From positions 55,905 through 119,904 of the forward strand of contig NZ_JAAGUY010000019.1 of assembly GCF_010868145.1 (NCBI RefSeq): a stretch of 64,000 bases of DNA, given 5' to 3'. Made by a program: the position numbers and the translations under genes. How positions within the stretch are numbered: the stretch's first letter is position 1; every line of letters begins with the position of its first letter. This document shows, one piece after another, positions 31,919-39,858 of this stretch. The stretch comes from Nocardia cyriacigeorgica (GTDB lineage: Bacteria > Actinomycetota > Actinomycetes > Mycobacteriales > Mycobacteriaceae). The notes under the pieces are model-generated. The model made no database searches. It had not been told where the DNA came from and saw only the letters and a list, made by a program, of their open reading frames with translations.

Positions 31919-32803
31919 ATGACCGCCATGGACCTGATCCGCCATCTCCGCTTCTTCGTCGCCGTTGCCGACGAGGGACATTTCGGGAGGGCGGCGGCCG
32001 CCTTGGAGATGACCCAGCCGCCGTTGTCGCAGGGTCTGCGCCGCCTCGAACAGTTCCTCGGCGTCGAGCTGGTGCATCGCACTCCGCACGGAGCGGTCCT
32101 CACCTCGGCCGGACGGCAACTGCTGCCGCGCTCCCGGCTGCTGGTCGACGACGCCGAACAGCTTCTGGCCGAATCGCAGCGCATCGCCCACGCCCGCGGT
32201 GACGTGCACTGGGGTGTGGCGGCACCCGTGCCGGACACCGTGGTGACCGCATGTGTGACCGCGCTGCGCACCTCGGCAGGCCCCGGCGCCACGGTCTCCA
32301 CGACAGTCGGCGCGACCACCGACATCCTCGGTGATCTCCGTGCCGGTCTGTGCGATGTCGCGGTGATAGAACATCCGGCCCTCGTCGACGGCGTCGAGGC
32401 GGGACCGGTGGTCAAGATCCCGCGCAGGCTGATGGTGCCGTCGGATCACCGCAGCGCCACCGTCGAACGCCCCACCTTCCGCATGCTCGCCGACCTGACG
32501 TTCGCGTATCCGCCGCGCGCGAGCAATCCGCCCGCCTTCGATACCGTGCTCGATCTGCTGCGCGAACGCGGGCTGGACGTGCCGGTCACGGCGGCCCGCG
32601 ACGATCGCGCGGTCCTGGCCGCCGTCGCCTCCGGCACCAGCTTCGGGCTCACCGCGATGCCGCCGTCACCGACACTCGGCGTGGCCTGGCTGACCATGGC
32701 GCCGCAGGCGTTCGCGCTGCGGGTTCGGGTGGTACGGCGCGCGGACGCGCAGCCACACGCCGAGGCCCTGGACCGAGTGCTGTACCGGGAGCGGCTGCGA
32801 TGA
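31919..32803 (+). CDS. LysR-family regulator divergent from the beta-lactamase
   Basis: 294 residues (ATG 31919; ATG 31928 gives the more usual MDLIRHLRFFVAVADEGHF start). LysR HTH: GRAAAALEMTQPPLSQGLRR, then LEQFLGVELVHRTPHGAVLT. The effector domain is shortened and carries GDVHWGVAAPVPDT and SGTSFGLTAMPP. By position it should control the divergent beta-lactamase gene and, through the four-base ATGA overlap at 32800, it is co-translated with a second penicillin-binding-type serine hydrolase. Confidence 0.9.
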   Translation: MTAMDLIRHLRFFVAVADEGHFGRAAAALEMTQPPLSQGLRRLEQFLGVELVHRTPHGAVLTSAGRQLLPRSRLLVDDAEQLLAESQRIAHARGDVHWGVAAPVPDTVVTACVTALRTSAGPGATVSTTVGATTDILGDLRAGLCDVAVIEHPALVDGVEAGPVVKIPRRLMVPSDHRSATVERPTFRMLADLTFAYPPRASNPPAFDTVLDLLRERGLDVPVTAARDDRAVLAAVASGTSFGLTAMPPSPTLGVAWLTMAPQAFALRVRVVRRADAQPHAEALDRVLYRERLR

Positions 32804-33738
32804 GAAGTAGCCGTCACAGCGATCTCATGGGCGCTCCCGAGCATCGCGGCGTCGCCGATCGGATCCGCGCCGTCTTCGCGGACGCGGGCTGCACCGGCTG
32901 GCTGCACGCCCGCCGCTGCGGGACGACGGCGGAGATCGCGGTCGACGGCCGGGACCGGGTGGTCACCGCGTCGGTGTACAAACTGGTGCTGTTCGTCGCG
33001 TTCTGCCGCCGGATCGACGACGGGCTGATCGATCCCGGCGCCCGGATCACCGTGCACCCCGCCGACTGCACACCGGGCCCGACAGGCATCGCCGCCCTGC
33101 ACGATCCGGTGACCATGAGCCACCGCGACCTGGCCACCTCCATGATGACGGTCTCCGACAACGCGGCCGCCGACATCCTGCTCGGCGAGATCGGTCTCGG
33201 CGCTGTCGAGGAACTGCTGGCCGAACTCGGCCTCACCGAAACCCGGATCGTCGGCGGCACCGCCGACGTCCACCGCAGCCTGGTGCGCGATACCGACACC
33301 CACACCACCGCGGAGGCCTTCGCGGCGTTGGCCGATAACGACGAGGCCTGGTCGGTCTCGGCCTACGACCCCTCCTACGCGAGTGCGACGACCCCGGAGG
33401 ACATGACCCGCTTGCTCCAGCTCGTCTGGGGCGGCGGCGTGCTCTCGCCCGAACAGACCGGGTTCGTGCGCGCGGTCATGCGCAAGCAGGTGTGGCCGCA
33501 TCGCATCGCCTCGGCCTTCCCGCATCGTGGCGTCTTCGTCGCGGGCAAGACCGGCACCATCGGCGTGATCCGCAATGAGGTGGCGGTGGTGGAGTTTCCC
33601 GGCGAGTATCCAATAGCGGTCGCGGTGTTCACCCGTGCGGCGCGCGCCGACCCACAGCTCGCTGTCGTCGACGCTGCCATCGCCGAGGCCGCGCGGATCG
33701 CCGTCACCGAGCTGCGACACCCGCTCACGCAGGACTGA
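32800..33738 (+). CDS. Serine hydrolase with class A beta-lactamase fold, lacking Glu166
   Basis: 312 residues from ATG 32800, overlapping the LysR stop (ATGA). Motifs: Ser58-V-Y-K61, SDN at 119-121 and Lys250-TGT. No ExxLN omega-loop motif is found between SDN and KTG, and no signal peptide is visible, so it would be cytosolic and probably not an efficient beta-lactamase. Relatives are annotated as beta-lactamase-like or D,D-peptidase-like. Its coupling to the LysR regulator suggests it senses or traps beta-lactam or a wall fragment for that regulator (inference). Confidence 0.85.
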   Translation: MRSSRHSDLMGAPEHRGVADRIRAVFADAGCTGWLHARRCGTTAEIAVDGRDRVVTASVYKLVLFVAFCRRIDDGLIDPGARITVHPADCTPGPTGIAALHDPVTMSHRDLATSMMTVSDNAAADILLGEIGLGAVEELLAELGLTETRIVGGTADVHRSLVRDTDTHTTAEAFAALADNDEAWSVSAYDPSYASATTPEDMTRLLQLVWGGGVLSPEQTGFVRAVMRKQVWPHRIASAFPHRGVFVAGKTGTIGVIRNEVAVVEFPGEYPIAVAVFTRAARADPQLAVVDAAIAEAARIAVTELRHPLTQD

Positions 33739-33835
33739 CAGGGTCGGCACCTGCGCCGACGCGCAGATCCGAGATTCGATAAACAGGTATTACTAAACCC
33801 TGTTCACTCGGTCGGTGATTGTGGTCTAATCGGAG

Positions 33836-33849
33836 TGGAACCTGTTCTA
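33836..33849. promoter_or_regulatory. KstR-like operator of the P450 gene
   Basis: TGGAACCTGTTCTA fits the KstR palindrome TNNAACNNGTTNNA exactly (AAC-N2-GTT core with T and A at the ends). It lies 48 bases before the GTG of the CYP125-type gene. KstR is the TetR-type repressor of cholesterol catabolism in mycobacteria, rhodococci and nocardiae, and cyp125 is one of its known targets. Confidence 0.75.
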
Positions 33850-33896
33850 CACAACGCTGTGAGGTCTGCACCGGAGCAGGCCGCAAGGAGGTACTC

Positions 33897-35123
33897 GTGG
33901 CCGCACCGTCCATCCCCGCCGGGTTCGATTTCACCGATCCCGACCTGTACGCCCAGCGCTTGCCGATCGAGGAATTCGCCGAGCTGCGCCGGGTCGCGCC
34001 GGTGTGGTGGTGCCCGCAGGGCAAGGGCCGCAGCGGCTTCGACGACGGCGGCTACTGGGTGGTCACCAAGCTCGACGACATCAAGGAGATCTCGAAGAGC
34101 CCCGAGCTGTTCTCCTCGGAGGAGAACACCGCGATCATCCGCTTCAACGGCGATATCGCCCGCAACGAGATCGAAATGTTGCGCATGCTCATGCTCAACA
34201 TGGATCCGCCGAACCACACCAAGATGCGCCGCATCGTGTCCAAGGGCTTCACCCCGCGCGCGGTCAACAGCCTGCGCGAGGCCCTCACCGAACGCGCCGA
34301 ACGCATCGTGTACGAGGCCAAGAAGGAAGGCCGCGGCGATTTCGTCCAGCAGGTCGCCTGCGAGCTGCCGTTGCAGGCCATTGCCGAGCTGATCGGCGTT
34401 CCGCAGGAAGATCGCGGCAAGATCTTCGACTGGACCAACCAGATGATCTCCTATGACGACCCGGACTTCGAGGGCGACCACAAGATGGCGACCGCGGAGG
34501 TCATGGGTTACGCCTGGAACCTGGCCGAGGAAAAGCGCAAGTGCCCGATGGACGACATCGTGACCACGCTTCTCGACGCCGACCTCGACGGTGAGGCGCT
34601 CGGCTCCGACGAATTCGCTTGGTTCGTGATCCTGCTCGCGGTGGCAGGCAACGAGACCACCCGCAATGCCATCACGCACGGCATGAAGGCTTTCGTCGAC
34701 AACCCTGACCAGTGGGAGCTGTACAAGGAGCAGCGTCCGCGCACCGCGCCCGACGAGATCGTCCGCTGGGCCACTCCGGTCACCGCCTTCCAGCGCACCG
34801 CGACGGCCGACACCGAACTCGGTGGTCAGCAGATCAAGAAGGGCCAGCGCGTCGGCATGTTCTACAGCGCGGCCAACTTCGATCCGGAGTCGTTCGAGGA
34901 TCCGTTCGAGTTCAATGTCCTGCGCAATCCCAACCCGCATGTCGGCTTCGGCGGCACCGGTACCCACTTCTGCGTTGGCGCCAACCTGGCCCGGCTCGAG
35001 ATCGACCTGATGTTCAACGCCATCGCCGACGCGATGCCGAACCTGCGCGAGCTCTCGGAGCCGGTGCGGCTGCGTTCGGGCTGGCTCAACGGCATCAAGC
35101 GCTGGGAAGTCGCCTACGAGTGA
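33897..35123 (+). CDS. cyp125: Cytochrome P450, CYP125-type steroid C27 monooxygenase
   Basis: 408 residues from GTG 33897 with AAGGAGG seven bases upstream. Strongly similar in pattern to M. tuberculosis CYP125A1 along its length: PPNHTKMRRIVSKGFTPRAV, LPLQAIAELIGVPQEDRGK, I-helix AGNETT (about 250-255), EIVRWATPVTAFQRTA, haem loop GFGGTGTHFCVGANLAR with Cys359, and RLRSGWLNGIKRWEV. It should oxidise the C26/27 methyl group of cholesterol or cholestenone, the first side-chain step. The KstR-like site upstream supports this. No other steroid genes adjoin, so it is a detached member of the regulon. A 16-bp hairpin follows. Confidence 0.93.
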   Translation: MAAPSIPAGFDFTDPDLYAQRLPIEEFAELRRVAPVWWCPQGKGRSGFDDGGYWVVTKLDDIKEISKSPELFSSEENTAIIRFNGDIARNEIEMLRMLMLNMDPPNHTKMRRIVSKGFTPRAVNSLREALTERAERIVYEAKKEGRGDFVQQVACELPLQAIAELIGVPQEDRGKIFDWTNQMISYDDPDFEGDHKMATAEVMGYAWNLAEEKRKCPMDDIVTTLLDADLDGEALGSDEFAWFVILLAVAGNETTRNAITHGMKAFVDNPDQWELYKEQRPRTAPDEIVRWATPVTAFQRTATADTELGGQQIKKGQRVGMFYSAANFDPESFEDPFEFNVLRNPNPHVGFGGTGTHFCVGANLARLEIDLMFNAIADAMPNLRELSEPVRLRSGWLNGIKRWEVAYE

Positions 35124-35145
35124 ACATCACCGTCGAGTGAACGAT

Positions 35146-35177
35146 GAGCGGCATCGCCCGGCCGGGCGATGCCGCTC
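35146..35177. terminator. Strong terminator hairpin after the P450 gene
   Basis: A perfect 32-bp palindrome (16-bp arms beginning GAGCGGCATCGCCC and ending GGGCGATGCCGCTC) starting 23 bases after the stop. It has no T-run. Confidence 0.75.
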
Positions 35178-35303
35178 TGGTGTGTGTCCCCGGCGGCACG
35201 CCGGACCAGATCTGATGTGAGGGGCGACGGCTCTGCGCGAGCACTACTGTCACGGGGGAACGGTCCGGCAGAGGACTGGACCTGTGTGGAGGTGGAACCC
35301 GTT

Positions 35304-36287
35304 ATGTTGTCGACAGCGTGGTCACGCGAGATGGGCCTGCGGGTCCCGATCGTGAACGCCCCGATGGGCGGCGTGGCCGGGGGCAGGCTGGCCGCCGCTG
35401 TCACCGCAGCCGGTGGTCTCGGCATGATCGGCATGGGCAGCGCGGGCTCGGCGGCGCGGCTGTCCGCCGAACTGGAGCAGCTCGGGCCGAATCCGGGACC
35501 GTTCGGCATCGGGATGATCTCCTGGGGCGTCGCGCGCGAACCGGCGTTGTTCGACACCGCGCTGGCGGCGCGACCCACCCTCGTCTCGGTCAGCTTCACC
35601 ACCGACCTGTCCTGGGTCGAGCCGGTGCATCAGGCGGGGATCCTGGCAGCCACCCAGGTCTACGACCGTGAGCAGGCCCGGCGCGCGGAGGCTGCGGGCG
35701 TGGATGTGATCGTGGCAAGGGGAGCCGAGGGTGGTGGTCATGGTGAACCGACACTGGCGACTCTGCCGTTGCTCGAGATCGTCTGCGACGCCGTCGATGT
35801 GCCGGTACTGGCGGCCGGCGGTATCGCGACCGGACATGCGTTGGCCGCCGTGCTCGGCGCGGGGGCCGCAGGCGCCTGGCTCGGTACCCGCCTGGCAGTG
35901 TGCCCGGAAGCCCTCACCACCGAGCACGCGCGGGCCGCACTGCTGCGCGCCGACGCCACGGACACCATCACCACCCGCGTTTTCGACATCGGCCAGGGTC
36001 TGCCGTGGCCTGCCCGTTATCCGGCGCGAGTCCTGCGCAACGACTTCACCGACCGGTGGGACGGCGCCGAGGACTCCCTCGCAACCGACGAACGTGCGCG
36101 CGACGAACTCGCCGCCGCGGTCGCCGCCGACGATCCGCGGCTGGCACCTGTCGACGCGGGCCAAGGTATCGGCCTGGTGACCAGCAGTCAGCCGGTCGCC
36201 GAGGTATTCGATGACATATGCACCGCCGCCGCACGGTATCTCACCGCCCGATCCACGATCGCCGAACCCGACGTCACCCACGGTTGA
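35304..36287 (+). CDS. Nitronate monooxygenase-like FMN enzyme
   Basis: 327 residues from ATG 35304. The TIM-barrel FMN fold reads VPIVNAPMGGVAGGRLAAAV, GGLGMIGMGSA, GIGMISWGVA, VIVARGAEGGGHGE (His near the flavin), VLAAGGIATG and GAAGAWLGTRL. This is the 2-nitropropane dioxygenase/nitronate monooxygenase group, which detoxifies propionate-3-nitronate; some actinomycete relatives are enoyl reductases or unknown. TGGAACCCGTTATG just before and including the start differs from the KstR consensus only at the last base; this may be chance. Confidence 0.82.
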   Translation: MLSTAWSREMGLRVPIVNAPMGGVAGGRLAAAVTAAGGLGMIGMGSAGSAARLSAELEQLGPNPGPFGIGMISWGVAREPALFDTALAARPTLVSVSFTTDLSWVEPVHQAGILAATQVYDREQARRAEAAGVDVIVARGAEGGGHGEPTLATLPLLEIVCDAVDVPVLAAGGIATGHALAAVLGAGAAGAWLGTRLAVCPEALTTEHARAALLRADATDTITTRVFDIGQGLPWPARYPARVLRNDFTDRWDGAEDSLATDERARDELAAAVAADDPRLAPVDAGQGIGLVTSSQPVAEVFDDICTAAARYLTARSTIAEPDVTHG

Positions 36288-36335
36288 TCATCGACGACTC
36301 AGGACGGTGTGCGGGCAGTAGGTAGTGCCGCTGCT

Positions 36336-37583
36336 TCACCCGGTGTAGCGGCGCAGCCAATCCAGGGTCAGTTCGCGGCCGAGCTGTGCGCCGGTGGTGA
36401 GGACCGCCGCGTCGTAGGCGTGCTCGACGAACGGGACCTCCACATAGCGGCGCGGTATTCCGGCTGCGGCGAGGTCATCGGCGAAATCCGCGGTGTGCGA
36501 AGCGAACACGAGGTGGTCGGCGCCGCTCTGGATCAGCAATGTCGGCGGTGATCGCGGACTCAGCTGCGGTGCGGAATCAGTGGCGGCGTAGCGCTCGGGG
36601 TATTCGGCGGGACTGCCGCCCAGATACTTTCGCCCGACGTCGGCGCCGCCTGCCGAATCGTTTTCGGAGGCGGTGAGATCGACGGCGGGATAGATGCCGA
36701 CCACGGCCCGCACGCGCGGCAGGTCGGCGATGTCGCCGCAGGTCGGCTTCAGCGCGTCGGCATTGATCTTATTGGCGACATTGATCGCGAGGTTGCCCCC
36801 TGCCGAACCACCGAAGGTCGCGACTCGACCCATATCCCAGCCGTATTCGTCTGCATGCGCGGTGGCCCAGGTCATGGCGCAGGCGACATCGGCGTCCTCG
36901 GTGTCCCACCGATGGACGGTGGCGTCGGAGAGTCGGTAGTCGACATCGAGGACCGCATATCCCTGATCGGCGAGCCAGCGGGTGTACGGGGTGGGGCCGC
37001 GGCTGCCCGCGCTGAATCCGCCACCGTGGATGCTCACCACCAACGGAACGGGCCCGTCGTTGTCGGGGAGATAGAGGTCGGCCTTCATATGTTGGCCATC
37101 GATCGTGGCGTAGGTGACGGTGCGGTCGGGTTGACCACCGACCGCCGCGAGCGGCACCGCGGGCGCGAACAGCACCCACCGGCCGGTGTGCTGATGCATG
37201 GAGTACACCAGCGCCGCACTGGTGACGATGGTCAGTGCCAATCCGGCGCCGGTGATTCCGGCGACCGTGCAGGTCAGCCGCCGCGGACGCCCACATCGGA
37301 AGGCGAACACCGCGAGCGCCACCGAGATGATCCCGAGCACCAGATTCCACGAGCCCATCGAGTCCCGCAGCGACCCGAGGATCAACATGGCCGTCTGTAC
37401 CGGGAAGATCTGCAACAGCGGACTCGTCCAGCCCACCGGCACCACCGCGAACAGTTGCGCCACCAGCAGATACAGCCCGAGCAGTGCGGCCAGCACCAGT
37501 GCCACCGAACGCGGCAACGGCCACCGTCGCCGATCTGTATCGGGTTCGCGTGCTTCGGACTGCTGTACGAGTTCATCGCTCAC
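36336..37583 (-). CDS. Membrane-anchored alpha/beta hydrolase (HSL/acetyl-esterase type)
   Basis: 415 residues. The N-terminal 135 residues form about four membrane helices (LVLAALLGLYLLVAQLFAV, MLILGSLRDS, LVLGIISVALAVFAF, LALTIVTSAALVYSM). The catalytic domain follows: HGGGFSAGSRG (oxyanion hole), DVDYRLSD, nucleophile elbow GGSAGGNL, then SGADHLVF and PFVEHAYD with Asp and His. Such proteins act on lipids or acylated metabolites at the membrane. It has its own transcription unit upstream of the NUDIX gene on the same strand (65 bases apart, 37583/37649). Confidence 0.85.
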   Translation of the reverse strand: MSDELVQQSEAREPDTDRRRWPLPRSVALVLAALLGLYLLVAQLFAVVPVGWTSPLLQIFPVQTAMLILGSLRDSMGSWNLVLGIISVALAVFAFRCGRPRRLTCTVAGITGAGLALTIVTSAALVYSMHQHTGRWVLFAPAVPLAAVGGQPDRTVTYATIDGQHMKADLYLPDNDGPVPLVVSIHGGGFSAGSRGPTPYTRWLADQGYAVLDVDYRLSDATVHRWDTEDADVACAMTWATAHADEYGWDMGRVATFGGSAGGNLAINVANKINADALKPTCGDIADLPRVRAVVGIYPAVDLTASENDSAGGADVGRKYLGGSPAEYPERYAATDSAPQLSPRSPPTLLIQSGADHLVFASHTADFADDLAAAGIPRRYVEVPFVEHAYDAAVLTTGAQLGRELTLDWLRRYTG

Positions 37584-37648
37584 CGCGGCTCTCCCTCCTC
37601 GACGACGCGGCCAACGGTACCGGCCGGCCGCCTGCGGCAGTGCTGCGA

Positions 37649-38170
37649 TCAGAACCCCATGGCCGCCAGTCGCGGGAGCTCACCGGTCCGGCACCCTTCG
37701 ATCACGAACGACTCGTGCTCCACCAACGGCGTCGGCAACTTCTCGATCGGCCACCACCGCAGGTCTGCCGCCTTATCCGGTTCCATGAGCCGCGGTTCAC
37801 CGGACCAGATGCGGCATTCGAGGAAGAAGTCCACCCGATGGTCGATGTCCTTGGCACCGTCACCGTAACGGCGGTGAAGGACGGTGAGCGGCAACAGATC
37901 CGACGCTTCGACATCGACGCCGAGTTCCTCGGCCGCCTCCCGGGCCCCCGCGGTGAACACCGATTCGCCGAGCTCGACATGTCCGGCCGCGGCATGCGCC
38001 CAGAACCCATCCATGAATCCTGTGTTCTGCCGCAGCTGCAGCAGCACTTCCTCATCGTCGCCGGCATTGCGGCGAAACAGCACGTAGACGGCGGGCACCA
38101 GTCGGAATCGCTCGGTCACCTGTGCAGGGTAACGAAATCCGGTCCCGGCCAACGGCGGACCGGCGTTCAC
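37649..38170 (-). CDS. NUDIX hydrolase
   Basis: 173 residues from GTG 38170, overlapping the upstream gene's TGA (GTGA); GTG 38119 would give the more usual start VTERFRLVPAVYVLF and may be the real one. The NUDIX box is complete in outline: GHVELGESVFTAGAREAAEE, then LGVDV. It should hydrolyse a nucleoside diphosphate derivative, but the substrate is not evident. Its coupling to the kinase-receiver protein upstream is unusual for a housekeeping NUDIX enzyme. Confidence 0.85.
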   Translation of the reverse strand: MNAGPPLAGTGFRYPAQVTERFRLVPAVYVLFRRNAGDDEEVLLQLRQNTGFMDGFWAHAAAGHVELGESVFTAGAREAAEELGVDVEASDLLPLTVLHRRYGDGAKDIDHRVDFFLECRIWSGEPRLMEPDKAADLRWWPIEKLPTPLVEHESFVIEGCRTGELPRLAAMGF

Positions 38171-39765
38171 GTGCTCGATGCCCGCAGATGCTCCAACACC
38201 GCGAGCACTCGCCGGTGATCGTCGGCCTCGGGGTGCAGCCCGAGCTTCAGGAAGATCGCCCGGACATGCGCCTCGATGGTGCGTTCGCCCAGGAACAGCG
38301 CGGCGCCGATGGCTTTATTGGATCGCCCCTCGGCCATCAGTGCGAGTACTTCGCGTTCCCGCTCCGACAGTTCGTCGACCGCACGTTGCTGTCGATGCGG
38401 GCGCGCCACCATGCGGCTGACCACGCTGGGGTCGATGGCGCATCCGCCGTCGGCGACACGGCGTAGGTCACCGACGAATTCGTCGATATCGGAAACCCGG
38501 TCCTTGAGCAGGTACCCCAAGCCGGCGGTGCCTGCCGCGATGAGGCTGGACACGTGCTCGGTTTCGACGTATTGGGACAACAGCAGCACGGCGGTGTCCG
38601 GGTACTCGCTGCGGATCGTCATCGCTGCGTCGATGCCCTCGGTGGTGTGGGTCGGTGGCATGCGGATATCGACCACCGCCACCGTGGGCCGGTACGCGCC
38701 AACCATCCGCAGCAGCGTCTCCGCGTCACCGGCTTCACCAACCACGTCGATACCCTCATCGCGCAGCAGCCGGGTGATCCCGCCCCGCAGCAGGGCCGAA
38801 TCGTCGGCGAGTACGACCCGCAGCGAATTGTTGGGCCGCACGGCTGATGCCTGCACCGAGTCGAGCCGAGTCGCCACGGCGTCGGCGGTAGCGGCCTCCG
38901 GCACCGTGCTCGGCTCGATATCGAGCGCCTCGGCCGCAGCGGCGGTGAATGCCCGGCAGGTCGGATACCGGTCCTCGGGTGTTTTCGCGAGAGCCCTTGC
39001 CACTACCGAGTCCAGGCGCGCCGGGATTCCGGGCCGGTCCCGGCTGGGACGGGGGATCGGACCGTGACTGTGTGCCTGCCACAACTGCGCGAGACTGCGC
39101 CCCGGATAAGGCGGGCGGCCGACGAGCAGCGCGTAGAACGTGCACCCGAGCGCATAGATATCGCAGCGATCATCGACCTCGCTGCCTCCGAACTGTTCCG
39201 GCGCCGCGTATTCCAGGCTGGCGACGAACATACCGGTGCGGGTGAGCCCGGTGGCCTCGTCCAGGGCTTTGGCAATGCCGAAATCGGCGAGCAGGACCCG
39301 TTCGGGTTCGTCCGGACTCGGCGGTGGACCGAGCAGGATGTTGGCGGGTTTCACATCGCGATGCAGCACACCGCAGTGGTGCGCGTGATCGAGGGCGCGC
39401 CCGATCTCGCTGACGATGTGCAGTGCCCGCCCCGGCCGTACCGCGCCATTACGCACCAGGTCAGCGGCCGTTGTGCCGGGCACATACTGCATGGAGATCC
39501 ACAACCGGTCGTCCACGTGCCCACGGTCGTAGACGGCCACGATATTGGGATGCTCGAGCCGGGCGGCGTGGTCGGCTTCCAGTTCGAACCGGGCGCGCAC
39601 GGATTCGTCGGCGCCGGGACCTGTGTGCAGGACCTTCAGCGCGACCTGGCGTGGCAGATGTGGATGCCCGGCGAGGTATACCGCCCCCATGCCGCCGGAA
39701 CCGAGCAGCCCTTCGATGCGGTATCCCGCGAAGAGGCTGCCGGTCGTCAACTGCCCGCTGTTCAT
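38167..39765 (-). CDS. Hybrid Ser/Thr protein kinase - receiver - LuxR HTH protein
   Basis: 532 residues from ATG 39765 (the 36-base longer frame is less likely). Domain order: Hanks-type kinase (about 12-285) with glycine loop GSGGMGAVY, Lys44, HRDVKPANIL (Asp137), DFGIA (Asp161) and APEQF; a short linker; a NarL-type receiver (about 317-435) with Asp321/Asp322, phosphoacceptor Asp366 in VAVVDIRMPP and Lys421; a LuxR HTH (about 465-525, LSEREREVLALMAEGRSNKA). All catalytic and switch residues are present. It lies 93 bases downstream of a histidine kinase gene in the same direction, so Asp366 may be phosphorylated by that kinase while the Hanks domain adds a second input. No membrane helix or PASTA domain is present. 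Confidence 0.9.
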   Translation of the reverse strand: MNSGQLTTGSLFAGYRIEGLLGSGGMGAVYLAGHPHLPRQVALKVLHTGPGADESVRARFELEADHAARLEHPNIVAVYDRGHVDDRLWISMQYVPGTTAADLVRNGAVRPGRALHIVSEIGRALDHAHHCGVLHRDVKPANILLGPPPSPDEPERVLLADFGIAKALDEATGLTRTGMFVASLEYAAPEQFGGSEVDDRCDIYALGCTFYALLVGRPPYPGRSLAQLWQAHSHGPIPRPSRDRPGIPARLDSVVARALAKTPEDRYPTCRAFTAAAAEALDIEPSTVPEAATADAVATRLDSVQASAVRPNNSLRVVLADDSALLRGGITRLLRDEGIDVVGEAGDAETLLRMVGAYRPTVAVVDIRMPPTHTTEGIDAAMTIRSEYPDTAVLLLSQYVETEHVSSLIAAGTAGLGYLLKDRVSDIDEFVGDLRRVADGGCAIDPSVVSRMVARPHRQQRAVDELSEREREVLALMAEGRSNKAIGAALFLGERTIEAHVRAIFLKLGLHPEADDHRRVLAVLEHLRASST

Positions 39766-39858
39766 CGCCAACCACCATCCTTCGCGGCGGCCCACCCCCA
39801 TTCAACTACGTGCACGCAGGTCGGGGAACCATCTGCCGGTGTCGGTACGGACTAGGTA

